In this document: positions 37,153 through 47,324 of the stretch, in pieces | Position numbering within the stretch: the first letter of the stretch is position 1 | How the letters are laid out: each line of letters begins with the position of its first letter | NCBI GenBank assembly: GCA_903939845.1 | Contig: CAJAIJ010000050.1 | Span: forward strand, 1 to 64,000 | Source of the DNA: an uncultured Solirubrobacterales bacterium | Lineage (GTDB): Bacteria; Actinomycetota; Thermoleophilia; Solirubrobacterales; 70-9 | Direction of reading: 5' to 3' | DNA length: 64,000 nt | Translations under genes and position numbers: made by a program | The notes under the pieces: generated by a model | Told to the model about the DNA's origin: nothing | Seen by the model: the letters and a program-made list of their open reading frames with translations, nothing else | Databases searched by the model: none

Positions 37153-37799
37153 CCCGGCGCGGCCGCCTGCTGGCGACGGCCGGGGCGGCATCGGTGGCGG
37201 CGATCACCGGAGCGGTCACCGTGATCGGCTACACGGATTCTGTATCGGACCAGTTCGGGTCGCTTCGGCCGGTAGTGGTAGCCACCACCACGATCGAGCG
37301 CGGTAGGGCCCTTACATCGCAGATCGTCCAGAGGTCCATGGAGGTTCGCCGCATTCCCTCGAGATTCGTTCCGGCGGGAACTCTGACCGATCGATCAGGG
37401 GCGATCGGACTCGAAGCGGCCGTGGACCTTCCGTCCGGCACCTACATCTCGTCGGTCCTGCTCAGGCCTCCCGGTTCGGTGGGGCGGCGGCCTCGCCCGG
37501 TAGCGCGCCCCGGGCTCCACCCCGTCGAGGTGACCGTCCACGGAGCCGGCGCGATCCCTCCAGGCGGGGGGCGGTTCGACGTTCTGGTCACCCCGCTGGA
37601 CGACCGGGGAACAACCGGGCGGACCCGGGTCGTTTCACGATCGGCCACGATCGTCACCCGGTTTCCCGTCGACCGGTCCGGGCCGGGAGCGATCACTACC
37701 CGTGTCACTCTGGCCGTCCCCAGGAAGCAGGCGATCAGGTTGATCGATGCGGAGGCACGAGGCGAGCGCCTGACCCTGCTGGCGGTCGGCGACCAGTGA
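37149..37799 (+). CDS. SAF-domain protein, CpaB-like
   Basis: N-terminal TM, VVATTTIERGRALTSQIVQRSMEVRRIPSRFVPAGTL typical SAF. Confidence 0.75.
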   Translation: MTRRGRLLATAGAASVAAITGAVTVIGYTDSVSDQFGSLRPVVVATTTIERGRALTSQIVQRSMEVRRIPSRFVPAGTLTDRSGAIGLEAAVDLPSGTYISSVLLRPPGSVGRRPRPVARPGLHPVEVTVHGAGAIPPGGGRFDVLVTPLDDRGTTGRTRVVSRSATIVTRFPVDRSGPGAITTRVTLAVPRKQAIRLIDAEARGERLTLLAVGDQ

Positions 37800-38905
37800 C
37801 TACTTCGAAGGGTCGGGTCGATCCCGAAGAGACCTCCGTTCTGATCGAGCGAATAGCGAGATCGGTACATGCCGATCTCATCGACGGAGTATCGGCTTCC
37901 GGTTCGAATTCGGGTCGGGTGGAGGACACGGTCAGGGTCCTTGTCGATCAAAGGGCATCGATTCTGTCGGTGGCGATGCGAGAGCAAGTAGTCGAGCGAG
38001 TGATGCGGGACGTCTCGGGTCTGGGTCCGCTCGAACCCCTGATGGCCGACCGAACCGTGGAAGAGGTGATGGTCAACGGCCCCGATCTGGTCTATGTCGA
38101 GCGGGCAGGCAGCATCGAGCAGACCGATGCCCGCTTCGAGGACGAGGAACACCTGAGCAACACGATCGAGCGGATACTGGCCCCGCTCGGTCGTCGTGTG
38201 GACGAATCCAGTCCGATGGCAGATGCCCGTCTGGACGATGGGTCCAGGGTGAACGTGGTCATTCCACCCCTGGCAATCGACGGGGCCGCCCTCTCGATCA
38301 GGCGGTTCCCTCGCGATCGGCCGGGCCCCGATTGGCTCGTCGGCAACGGCACTCTCGGTCGCGATCAGGCAGACGAACTGAACGAAGCGGTGGGGAGCAG
38401 GAAGAGCATCATCGTTTCCGGCGGCACGGGTTCCGGCAAGACGACCCTCCTCAACGCCCTGGCCGGATTCATCCCGGAAGGCGAGCGAATCGTGACCATC
38501 GAGGATGCCGCCGAGTTGGAGATCGGCCAGCCGCACGTCGTCAGGCTCGAGTCCCGTCCGGCCAACGTCGAAGGAAGGGGGGAGGTGACGATCAGGGAGC
38601 TGTTACGAAACGCCCTTCGGATGCGCCCGGACCGAATAGTGATCGGGGAGGTTCGGGGTCCCGAGGCGCTCGATCTGCTCACCGCAATGAATACCGGTCA
38701 CGACGGAGTCCTTTCGACCGTCCACGCGAGCTCCGCCAGTGATGCCCTCGCCAGAATCGAGGTGCTTTCCCTGATGGCAGGGATCGGCCTGCCCCTCGGA
38801 GTCATCTCGACCCAGCTGGAGCGGGGGCTCGATCTGGTCGTGCACATCGAGAGGGTCGGGGACGGTTCCCGTCGCGTCACTGAGATCCTCGAGGTCGGGT
38901 CCTGA
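37796..38905 (+). CDS. tadA: CpaF/TadA-type secretion ATPase
   Basis: [51 protein letters not shown]. Confidence 0.94.
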   Translation: MTTSKGRVDPEETSVLIERIARSVHADLIDGVSASGSNSGRVEDTVRVLVDQRASILSVAMREQVVERVMRDVSGLGPLEPLMADRTVEEVMVNGPDLVYVERAGSIEQTDARFEDEEHLSNTIERILAPLGRRVDESSPMADARLDDGSRVNVVIPPLAIDGAALSIRRFPRDRPGPDWLVGNGTLGRDQADELNEAVGSRKSIIVSGGTGSGKTTLLNALAGFIPEGERIVTIEDAAELEIGQPHVVRLESRPANVEGRGEVTIRELLRNALRMRPDRIVIGEVRGPEALDLLTAMNTGHDGVLSTVHASSASDALARIEVLSLMAGIGLPLGVISTQLERGLDLVVHIERVGDGSRRVTEILEVGS

Positions 38906-38922
38906 CCGGCCCGGCCTTCGGT

Positions 38923-39756
38923 GTGATCGCTTCGGCGGCGGCCCTCGGCCTGACCGTGGCCCTCCTGGTCGAGTTCCTGGTCGGCAGCAGGTCGGCACGG
39001 TCCTGGGTCTCGGGTTCGCTCGAGCCGCTCCGGAGGACGATGAGGGAGGGGCATCTTCCGTCGGTCCCCGAGCGGGTTCGACTGGCGATCCTCGCCGGCC
39101 TGGCCTCGATCGCGATCGGGTGGTTCGTGGCCGGCCCCGGAGTTGCGGCACTGCTGGCTGCCGTTGCTCCGTTCGGTGCAGTGGCGACCGTGAACAGGTC
39201 GGCGGCCAGATACCGAAAGGCAGCAGCCAGGTCGCTCCCCGACCTGGCACGGGCCGTGGCCGACTCGTTATCGGCCGGCCAGTCGCCAAGGGGTTCCCTG
39301 GCGGCAGCAGCCGACTCACTGGAGCACGAGATCGGATTCGAGATGGCGAGGCTCGGGCATCAACTGGATCTCGGGGCGCCGACCGGGGAAGCCCTCGACG
39401 GCATGGCCGAAAGGCTCGCCTCCGAGAGGATCGACGCCTTCGTAGGTGCGGTCAAGAGCCAGCGAACGACCGGTGGCGATCTGGCTGGACTGCTCAGACG
39501 CCTGGCCGATGGCGCCGCTGAGCGCGACAGGGTGGCCGATGACGCCCGAACGGCCACTGCACAGGCCAGGTTCACGGGATACCTCGTTGCCGCCATGCCG
39601 ATCGGAGCAGCGCTGTTCTCCGAGGCGGCCTCTCCCGGCCTGATCGCCTCGGTCGCAGGATCGGTTCCGGGCACGATCCTGGTCCTGCTTTCGATCCTGC
39701 TTCAGGCATTCGCCTTCCTGGCGATTTCGAGGATCGCGAGGATCGAGGTGTCGTGA
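38923..39756 (+). CDS. tadB: TadB-like type II secretion F domain protein
   Basis: SLPDLARAVADSLSAGQSPRGSLAAAAD; multiple TM; start could be CTG 38902. Confidence 0.82.
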   Translation: MIASAAALGLTVALLVEFLVGSRSARSWVSGSLEPLRRTMREGHLPSVPERVRLAILAGLASIAIGWFVAGPGVAALLAAVAPFGAVATVNRSAARYRKAAARSLPDLARAVADSLSAGQSPRGSLAAAADSLEHEIGFEMARLGHQLDLGAPTGEALDGMAERLASERIDAFVGAVKSQRTTGGDLAGLLRRLADGAAERDRVADDARTATAQARFTGYLVAAMPIGAALFSEAASPGLIASVAGSVPGTILVLLSILLQAFAFLAISRIARIEVS

Positions 39757-40571
39757 CTTCCCTGGTGCCGCTCGCCTTCTCGGCATCCCTTGGACTGTTG
39801 GTCGCCGGCCTGGCCTCGCTCCTGCTGGGCAGGCGGGAGGAGCACTCATCGCCGAGTGGTGGCACGCGAGCAAGGGTCCGGCCCGGCTCCGGCATCGAGG
39901 ACCTGCTGGCCCGCTCGGGACGGAGCGATGAGCTCACGGCCCGTTCGGTGTCTCTCGCCCGAATACTGGGCGCCACCGTCCTGCCTCTCCTCTCGCTGCC
40001 AGTGGCCGGCCTTCTGCCGGGAAGGGCCGGACTGTTGCTGGTGGCCGGAATGGCCACGTCCGGCTTCCTGGCACCGAACTTCATCCTCGAGCGTGCGGCC
40101 CGCAGGCGACTGGCGAAGGTCGTCTCGAGCATGCCCGATGCCCTGGATCTCCTGTCGGTGCAGCTTGCCTCGGGGCGCTCCATCGGTGCGGCCATGGAAG
40201 ATCTGGCCCGTTCGGGCAAGGGGCCTCTCGCGATCGAGATGGGGATCGCCGCTGACGAGATGGCGCGGGGGGTGTCGCAGGCCACTGCCCTTCGGGGTCT
40301 CCGTCGGCGGACCGGGGGCAGGGAAATCGCGACTTTCTGCTCGAGCGTCGATCGGTCCCGGCGACTCGGGTCGCCCCTTGCGGTCGAGCTCAGAAGACAG
40401 GCCTCGGCTGCCAGGATCGATCAGAGCAGGGCGGTGGTCGAGCGGGCGGCCCGAGCGGCACCGAAGATCCAGCTCGTGATCGCTCTGGTCCTCGTTCCGG
40501 CCGTGATGCTCCTCGTGGTCGCGGCCCTGGTCGCGAACTCGGATCGGTTGATCGGGTTCGCCTTCGGCTGA
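39753..40571 (+). CDS. tadC: TadC-like type II secretion F domain protein
   Basis: MPDALDLLSVQLASGRSIGAAMEDLA; multiple TM; follows tadB. Confidence 0.82.
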   Translation: MTSLVPLAFSASLGLLVAGLASLLLGRREEHSSPSGGTRARVRPGSGIEDLLARSGRSDELTARSVSLARILGATVLPLLSLPVAGLLPGRAGLLLVAGMATSGFLAPNFILERAARRRLAKVVSSMPDALDLLSVQLASGRSIGAAMEDLARSGKGPLAIEMGIAADEMARGVSQATALRGLRRRTGGREIATFCSSVDRSRRLGSPLAVELRRQASAARIDQSRAVVERAARAAPKIQLVIALVLVPAVMLLVVAALVANSDRLIGFAFG

Positions 40572-40750
40572 GCCTCGGCGGCCCCGGTCATCCAGACCGA
40601 TGACGAGCAGCCGAGGCCATCGTTTGGGCCCCTTCCGACAAAAAAATTTCAGGCACGATCAGGTGTTCGTATCCCAACCGGCGATCCGCTTGGCCATGCC
40701 GGATCCCGAATCGTCCCCTCGGGGCGAGTCGTGGCGGAAACGGATGGAAT

Positions 40751-40785
40751 GTGGGCAGTCGTGTTGCAAAGTGGGGGAAAGTGGG
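40751..40785 (+). promoter_or_regulatory. MraZ-box-like direct repeats upstream of mraZ
   Basis: 10-bp period: GTGGGcagtc GTGTTgcaaa GTGGGggaaa GTGGG. Confidence 0.8.
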
Positions 40786-40916
40786 TTATGTTCCCCGCCA
40801 GTTGAAGCCAAGGACCGGGGTGATGAGGTTCCTCCCACCTCACCACCTCGGTCCGAATCTTTCGCAGTCGATCAAGACCAACACCACCGGGGACACCAGA
40901 GGGACAGAGAGACACC

Positions 40917-41354
40917 GTGGCTTTCAGAGGTCAATACGAACACAGCCTCGACTCCAAGGACCGCCTGACCGTCCCGGCCCGCTTCCGCGAGGCACTCTCG
41001 GGCGAACTCGTTCTCGCCAAGGGTCCCGACACCTGCCTCTGGCTCCTGACCGAGCAGGCCTTCGATGAGATGTCCGATCAATACATCGCCCCGCACAGCC
41101 CGTTCGGCGAGAACGCACGGAAGATGCGCCGCCTCTTCAACTCGGGTGCAGCCGAGGGTGAGCTCGATTCGGCCGGAAGGGTCCGGATCCCCGGCCACCT
41201 GGTCGAGAGTGCCGGACTGAAGGGCTCCTGCACCGTCATCGGGGCGGGGGAGTACCTCGAGATCTGGGACACGGACGAATGGAACCGGGAGAACGAGAAG
41301 CTCCAGAGCGAGTTCTCCGAAATTGCCGAGGGCATGTCGGAGGCGGGGGCGTGA
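40917..41354 (+). CDS. mraZ: Transcriptional regulator MraZ
   Basis: GTG start; FRGQYEHSLDSKDRLTVPARFREALSGELVLAKG. Confidence 0.95.
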   Translation: MAFRGQYEHSLDSKDRLTVPARFREALSGELVLAKGPDTCLWLLTEQAFDEMSDQYIAPHSPFGENARKMRRLFNSGAAEGELDSAGRVRIPGHLVESAGLKGSCTVIGAGEYLEIWDTDEWNRENEKLQSEFSEIAEGMSEAGA

Positions 41355-42337
41355 GTGCGGCCCCGGCACTCACGGCCTGGGAGGCGAGGATGAACCCGGA
41401 GGCTTCAGGTCACGTCCCCGTGCTCGCCAACGAGCTGGTCGAGCTGGTCTCGCCCCGGCCTGGTGACACGGTCATCGATTGCACGTTCGGGGCCGGTGGA
41501 CACGCCCGGCTCTTCGCCGACCGGATCGGCCCGGAGGGAACTCTGATCGCGATCGACCGCGACCCCTCGGCAGGACCCCGCTTCCTCGAGTTCTCTGCCT
41601 CGGTCGGCTGCCGCACCAGATTCATCGGCTCGGACTTCAGCGAGGCCCTGGCCGAGCTCGGCCGGGAGGGGCTCCAGGCCGACGCGGTCTACATGGACTT
41701 CGGAATGTCGTCCCTTCAGCTCGATGCCGTCGAACGGGGCTTCTCCTACTCGCACGAGGCCCCGCTCGATATGAGGATGGACCCCCGCCAGTCCCTGACT
41801 GCGGCCGAGATCCTCAACGAGTGGCCGGAGTCGAGGATCCGCGAGATCCTCAAGACCCTGGGTGAAGAGCGCTACGCCGGTGGAATCGCTCGCGAAATCG
41901 TCTCCCGAAGGCCGCTCAGGACGACCTCCGACCTGGCAGCAGCCGCCCGCTCCGGCATGCCGCAGGCCGCCCGCTTCGGCTCCGCTCATCCGGCTCGCAG
42001 GACCTTCCAGGCATTGAGGATCGCCGTCAACGGCGAACTCGACTCGATCGACGCGGCCCTGCCGATGGCCTGGGACGTCCTGGCCGTCGGCGGACGGCTT
42101 GCTGCAATCTCGTTCCATTCTCTGGAGGACCGCAGGGTGAAGCGTTTCCTCGCCGCACTTGCCACCGGCTGCACCTGTCCACCCGAGATCCCCATCTGCG
42201 TCTGCGGTCACGAGCCCGAGGCCGAGGTCCTGACCAGGCGGTCCGTGGTTCCGGGTGAGGAAGAGGTGGAAGCCAACCCCCGCTCCCGCTCGGCCCGGCT
42301 CCGAGTGGCGGTCAAGCTCGAGGAGCCGAGCGTCTGA
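41351..42337 (+). CDS. rsmH: 16S rRNA (cytosine1402-N4)-methyltransferase
   Basis: HVPVLANELVELVSPRPGDTVIDCTFGAGGHARLF; SAHPARRTFQALRIAVNGEL. Confidence 0.95.
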   Translation: MSAAPALTAWEARMNPEASGHVPVLANELVELVSPRPGDTVIDCTFGAGGHARLFADRIGPEGTLIAIDRDPSAGPRFLEFSASVGCRTRFIGSDFSEALAELGREGLQADAVYMDFGMSSLQLDAVERGFSYSHEAPLDMRMDPRQSLTAAEILNEWPESRIREILKTLGEERYAGGIAREIVSRRPLRTTSDLAAAARSGMPQAARFGSAHPARRTFQALRIAVNGELDSIDAALPMAWDVLAVGGRLAAISFHSLEDRRVKRFLAALATGCTCPPEIPICVCGHEPEAEVLTRRSVVPGEEEVEANPRSRSARLRVAVKLEEPSV

Positions 42338-42834
42338 TGGCTGCCAGAGCCGCAACGGTTCTGCCGGCACCTTCCCGTCGGACGGCACCGACCCGCCGTC
42401 CCGCGAGGACGGCCCCGGCTCGAGTGCCTCGTCGCAGGCCCGCACCGGGCAAGAGTTCGTCACCCGGTCTGGTCGGTCGCTCGGCCCGCGTTGCGATGCG
42501 CCTTCCGGACTCCGGAGCGGTCAGGGGGGTCTCGCGGTCTCGGCTCTGGATCGTTGTGATCGGCCTGCTGCTTACCGGAATCGTCGCCGTCAACGTGGTC
42601 GCGGTGAGCTTCGCCACCCAGGCCAGTCGGAATCAGTCAGCCATTCAGGAGCTGGAGCGGGAAAACTCGATCCTGCGCTCGGCCGGGATAGAGGCCATCT
42701 CGATGCCCACGGTCATCTCCGAAGCGGCCGAGACCGGGATGGCTCATCCCGACCCGACCACCATCCGTTACCTCGAGCACTCTCCCTCCGACATCGCGGC
42801 CGCCGCCCAGCGTCTGGCGGCCGAAGGCGGCTGA
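42337..42834 (+). CDS. FtsL-like cell division protein
   Basis: Position in dcw cluster; basic N-terminus, single TM, short coiled-coil. Confidence 0.72.
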   Translation: MAARAATVLPAPSRRTAPTRRPARTAPARVPRRRPAPGKSSSPGLVGRSARVAMRLPDSGAVRGVSRSRLWIVVIGLLLTGIVAVNVVAVSFATQASRNQSAIQELERENSILRSAGIEAISMPTVISEAAETGMAHPDPTTIRYLEHSPSDIAAAAQRLAAEGG

Positions 42835-42841
42835 CCCCGAG

Positions 42842-44494
42842 ATGATTCGACCTCAGGCCCGGGTCGGCATCCTCTTCCTCTGCTCGCTCGTCCTTCTCTC
42901 GGGCCTGCTTCTCAGGTCCTTCTGGTTGCAGGGCATCCAGGGCCCTGCCTTCGCGTCCGAGGCGGCCTACCAGCAGGAGGACACGGTTCCGGTCCCGGGG
43001 ATGCGAGGGACGTTCTTCGATCGCAACGGCAGAGAGCTGGCCGGATCGGAGCCGGGGGTGAGCGTCTTCGCGACCCCGTACCAGATGAGGGAGCCGGCAG
43101 CCCAGGCCGACGCCCTGTCGGGTGCCCTGGAGGCCGACCGCGACTCCGTCTACGAGGCGATCACGGCACCCGGAGGCTTTTCCTACGTGGAGCGAAAGGT
43201 CGACCTTGCCCGGGCAGAGAAGGTCGAGAAGCTCGGTTATGAAGGAATCGGCCAGCACCCGGACACGATCAGAACCCGGCCACAGGGGGCACTTGCTGCC
43301 CAGGTGATCGGCGCGGTAAGCCCGGAGGGGGAAGGGCTCACCGGCCTCGAACAGAGCCAGGACGAGGTCCTGAGGGGCACTGATGGAGAGATGCGGATGA
43401 TCGAGGACGCGACCGACGAGCCGATCTCTTTCGAGACCGTTCGGGAAGCAAGAGACGGCCGGCCGATCCGCCTGACTCTCGACGCCGCGATTCAGGCAGA
43501 GGCCGAACGGATCCTCGGGGAACTCGGCGAGGCCAACGATCCCGAGAACGCCTCGATCGTCGTTATGGACGCGAGGGACTCCGAGGTTCTCGCGATGGCG
43601 AACTGGCCACCCGTAGACCTCGATCACCTCGAGGAGGCAGAGGCAGACCAGCTCCTGAACATCGGCACCTCCTACACCTACGAGCCAGGCTCGACCTTCA
43701 AGGCCTTCACGGTCGCGGCAGCCCTGGAGGAGGGCGCGGTGGCCCCCACCAGCACCTTCACTCTGGCTCCCACCTTCACCCTTTACGACCGCACGGTCGA
43801 GGAGGCACATGCGCGGGGTACCGTGACCCTGAGCGTTGCCGACATCCTCGCCCAGTCGTCGAACGTTGGTGCGATCACGATCGGGATGGAGCTCGGCGGC
43901 AGAAATCTGAGCAGGTGGATAGACCGCTTCGGCTTTGGTCGTCCGACCGGAGTCGAGTTCCCCGGCGAGGAGCAGGGCATCGTTCCTCCCTACCGCGACT
44001 GGTCCGGCACGACGATCGCCAACCTCCCGATCGGCCAGGGTCTCTCGGTCACCCCGATCCAGATGGTCGCGGCCTACGGGGCGCTCGCCAACGGGGGGGT
44101 GCTACGGGAACCCAGGCTCGTGGATTCGGTCGATGGCATGCCTGTGCCCCGGGACAGGGGCAGGAAGGTCCTCTCGGAGCCGGTGGCGGCCGAGGTGAGG
44201 CAGATGCTCGCCGGAGTGCTCGCAGACGGTGGAACGGCATCGGAGGTCGAGATCCCGGGCTACACGGCTGCCGGCAAGACCGGCACGGCCCAGATCGCCG
44301 AGGACGGGGGCTATTCCGAGACTCGCTACGTGGCCTCCTTCATGGGGATGGCCCCGGTCGACGACCCCGCGATCGTCGTCTCGGTCATGGTCAACGAGCC
44401 GAAGTACGGTCACTCGGGTGGCGCCGTCGCCGCCCCGGCCTTCGGCGAGCTCGCCTCGTTTGCCCTGCCCTACCTCGGCGTTCCCACCGGGTAG
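42842..44494 (+). CDS. ftsI: Peptidoglycan transpeptidase FtsI/PBP3
   Basis: YEPGSTFKAFTVAAALEEG, SSNVG, KTGTAQ motifs. Confidence 0.93.
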   Translation: MIRPQARVGILFLCSLVLLSGLLLRSFWLQGIQGPAFASEAAYQQEDTVPVPGMRGTFFDRNGRELAGSEPGVSVFATPYQMREPAAQADALSGALEADRDSVYEAITAPGGFSYVERKVDLARAEKVEKLGYEGIGQHPDTIRTRPQGALAAQVIGAVSPEGEGLTGLEQSQDEVLRGTDGEMRMIEDATDEPISFETVREARDGRPIRLTLDAAIQAEAERILGELGEANDPENASIVVMDARDSEVLAMANWPPVDLDHLEEAEADQLLNIGTSYTYEPGSTFKAFTVAAALEEGAVAPTSTFTLAPTFTLYDRTVEEAHARGTVTLSVADILAQSSNVGAITIGMELGGRNLSRWIDRFGFGRPTGVEFPGEEQGIVPPYRDWSGTTIANLPIGQGLSVTPIQMVAAYGALANGGVLREPRLVDSVDGMPVPRDRGRKVLSEPVAAEVRQMLAGVLADGGTASEVEIPGYTAAGKTGTAQIAEDGGYSETRYVASFMGMAPVDDPAIVVSVMVNEPKYGHSGGAVAAPAFGELASFALPYLGVPTG

Positions 44495-44511
44495 CCGCCT
44501 AGAATCGGGCC

Positions 44512-45966
44512 ATGAGGCTGGACGAAACCGTCCGCGATCTCGATTCGGACGAGATCGACGGAGACCCCTCGACCGAGGTCTCGGATCTCGCTTATGACAG
44601 CCGCCTCGTCGGTAAGGGGTCCCTCTTCTTCTGTGTCCCGGGCGAGAGGTTCGACGGGCACGACCATGCCCCGGCCGCGGTCGATGCCGGAGCGGTTGCC
44701 CTCGTCTGTGAGCGTCCAATGGGGTTGGGCGTGCCGGAAGTCATCGTGCCCGATGCCCGGGCCGCGATGCCGAGAGTCGCAGCCCACTTTCAGGGTTACC
44801 CGACGGGTGATCTGGCGCTTGCCGGGATCACCGGGACCAATGGAAAGACGACCACCTCCTTCCTGCTCAGGGACATCCTCGAAGGGGCCGGCAGGCAGAC
44901 CGGACTCATCGGGACGGTGATGCAGGTCGTCGGTGGGGTCGAGTCGGGGGCCAGCAGAACGACGCCGGAGGCAGTCGACCTCCAGGCCACCTTTCGCCAG
45001 ATGGTCGATGCGGAGGACGTCGCCTGCGTGATGGAGGTCTCGTCCCACGCCCTGGCTCTGGGCAGGTGCGAGGCCATCTCGTTCGACGTGGCGGTCTTCA
45101 CCAACCTGAGTCAGGACCATCTCGACTTCCACGCCGACATGGAGGACTACTTCGGAGCAAAGAGATTGCTGTTCGAGTCCGCCCCGGGGATGTCGATCGT
45201 GAACCTGGACGACGAGTACGGTCGGCGGCTGGCGGCGGAGTTCGATGCCCTCACGTTCTCGGTGGATGGCAGGGAGGCCGATTACGTCGCGTCCGGGATC
45301 GAGTTCGACCCGGCCGGCTCGAGATTCGCACTCGAGACGCCGGACGGCTCGTTCCGGGCCACCACCGGGCTGCCCGGCAGATTCAATGTCTCGAATTCGG
45401 TTGCGGCGGTTGCGGCGGCCGTCTGCCTCGGGGTCGACCCCGACGTCGCAGTTGCCGCACTCGCGTCGGCGGGTCCGGTTGCCGGACGTCTGGAACCGGT
45501 GGACGAGGGCCAGGACTTCTCCGTCCTCGTCGACTACGCCCATACCCCGGACTCCCTCGTGAACGTGCTGGAGGCCGCAAGGGAACTCTCTTCCGGCCGT
45601 GTGATCACGGTAGTCGGGGCCGGCGGCGATCGTGACCGGACCAAACGACCCCTGATGGGTGGAGCCGCCGCTGCCGGATCGGATCTGGTCGTGATCACTT
45701 CAGACAACCCACGCTCCGAGGATCCCGAGGCGATAATCGCCGAGGTCGTCGAAGGCGTGCCATCCGAAAGCGACCGGATCGTCGAGGTCGATCGTTTCGA
45801 GGCGATCGGGATTGCGATCACGGCGGCCGGGCCGGGCGATGTCGTCCTCATCGCGGGCAAGGGACATGAACAGGGCCAGGAGTTCGAGGGTGGACGGAAG
45901 ATCCCGTTCGACGACCGCGAAGTGGCCGGGGAGCATCTTCGGAAACTCACCGGAGGGGCTTCATGA
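44512..45966 (+). CDS. murE: UDP-MurNAc-tripeptide synthetase
   Basis: GITGTNGKTTTSFLL; DNPRSEDPEAI (DNPR motif typical of meso-DAP-adding MurE). Confidence 0.95.
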   Translation: MRLDETVRDLDSDEIDGDPSTEVSDLAYDSRLVGKGSLFFCVPGERFDGHDHAPAAVDAGAVALVCERPMGLGVPEVIVPDARAAMPRVAAHFQGYPTGDLALAGITGTNGKTTTSFLLRDILEGAGRQTGLIGTVMQVVGGVESGASRTTPEAVDLQATFRQMVDAEDVACVMEVSSHALALGRCEAISFDVAVFTNLSQDHLDFHADMEDYFGAKRLLFESAPGMSIVNLDDEYGRRLAAEFDALTFSVDGREADYVASGIEFDPAGSRFALETPDGSFRATTGLPGRFNVSNSVAAVAAAVCLGVDPDVAVAALASAGPVAGRLEPVDEGQDFSVLVDYAHTPDSLVNVLEAARELSSGRVITVVGAGGDRDRTKRPLMGGAAAAGSDLVVITSDNPRSEDPEAIIAEVVEGVPSESDRIVEVDRFEAIGIAITAAGPGDVVLIAGKGHEQGQEFEGGRKIPFDDREVAGEHLRKLTGGAS

Positions 45967-47324
45967 TCGACCTGACTGCCGACCGGATCGCTGAAGCGAT
46001 GTCGGCCGAGGTGGTCGTCACCGGACCGGACACGAAGCCTTCCCGGGCCGAGATAGACACCAGAAACCTCGAGGGCGGCGAACTTTTCTTCGGACTCCCA
46101 GGCGAGAACGTGGATGGTGGCGAGTTCGGGAGCAGTGCTCTCGAGGCCGGTGCGTGGGGGGTGGTGCTCGGCCGTGAGCATGCCGAGCTGTTCGGCCAAG
46201 CCGGTGCCGAGGCCTCCCCACGGTGGGTGTTCGCCGTCGAGGACCCCCTCCTCGCGATGCAGCGCCTGGCTTCCGAGTGGCGTCAGGAGACAGGGGCGAG
46301 AGTCGTCGGGATCACCGGCTCGGTCGGCAAGACTTCGGTCAAGGACATGACCCGGGACCTGCTCCCGGGAGTCGTCCATGCCTCCGACCAGAACATGAAC
46401 ACCGAGATTGGAGTGCCGCTCACGATCCTTTCGGCCGGGCGCAACACCGAGTTCCTGGTCCTCGAGATGGCAATGAGGGGGCGGGGTCAGATCGCCGAGC
46501 TGGCAGAGATAGGCCGGCCCGACGTAGCCGTGATCACCACAGTCGGTCCCGTACATATCGAGCTGCTGGGCTCGGTCGCCGCCATAGCCGAGGCGAAGGC
46601 CGAGATCATCGGGGGGCTCGGCCCGGACGGGATCCTGGTCGCCCCGGTCGAGGCAGGTGAGCTCGAACCGCACCTCGCGAGAGCGCCCGGTCTGATCCGT
46701 TTCGGCGACGGTGGCGACGTCAGTGCGACCGAGGTCGAGATCGACGCTTCGGCCGGAACCACGAAGGCCCGGATCGAGTCCCCCTCGGGCTCGGCCGAGT
46801 TCGAATTCCCTTTTCCCGAGCGACATAACCTGCTCAACGCCCTGGCCGCGGTCGCGGTCGGCAGCGCTCTCGGGGTCGAACCGGGGGAGATGTCCGCCCG
46901 AGCTGGTCGAATAACGCTTTCCCGACTCCGTGGAGAACGGATCGAACTCGAAAGCGGGACACTGCTCCTCAACGACTGCTACAACGCCAATCCCGTTTCG
47001 ATGCGGGCTGCCCTGGACGCACTTGCTGCCGAGCCAGCCGATGAGAGGATCGCCGTCCTCGGGTTGATGGGTGAACTCGGGCCCGGATCGGTCGGGTTCC
47101 ATTCCGAGGTCGGGGAGTACGCAAGGAGCCTCGGGATAGACACCGTCATCGGGGTCGGACCGGAGGCGCGGGACTACCGCCCGGACATCTTCGTCGACGA
47201 CCCGGAAGGTGCGGCCGAAGCCGTCCGGGCAGCTGCCGGACCGGACTCCGTTGTCCTGATCAAGGGTTCCCGCTCGGCCGGTCTCGAGGCCGTGGCCGAG
47301 GCGCTGGCCGGAGGCGATGCCTGA
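45963..47324 (+). CDS. murF: UDP-MurNAc-tripeptide-D-Ala-D-Ala ligase
   Basis: GITGSVGKTSVKDM; LLNDCYNANPVSMRAAL. Confidence 0.94.
   Translation: MIDLTADRIAEAMSAEVVVTGPDTKPSRAEIDTRNLEGGELFFGLPGENVDGGEFGSSALEAGAWGVVLGREHAELFGQAGAEASPRWVFAVEDPLLAMQRLASEWRQETGARVVGITGSVGKTSVKDMTRDLLPGVVHASDQNMNTEIGVPLTILSAGRNTEFLVLEMAMRGRGQIAELAEIGRPDVAVITTVGPVHIELLGSVAAIAEAKAEIIGGLGPDGILVAPVEAGELEPHLARAPGLIRFGDGGDVSATEVEIDASAGTTKARIESPSGSAEFEFPFPERHNLLNALAAVAVGSALGVEPGEMSARAGRITLSRLRGERIELESGTLLLNDCYNANPVSMRAALDALAAEPADERIAVLGLMGELGPGSVGFHSEVGEYARSLGIDTVIGVGPEARDYRPDIFVDDPEGAAEAVRAAAGPDSVVLIKGSRSAGLEAVAEALAGGDA

Noticed and set aside
40649-40915. Minus-strand ORF upstream of mraZ
   Set aside because: Overlaps the MraZ box and leader; no coding signature
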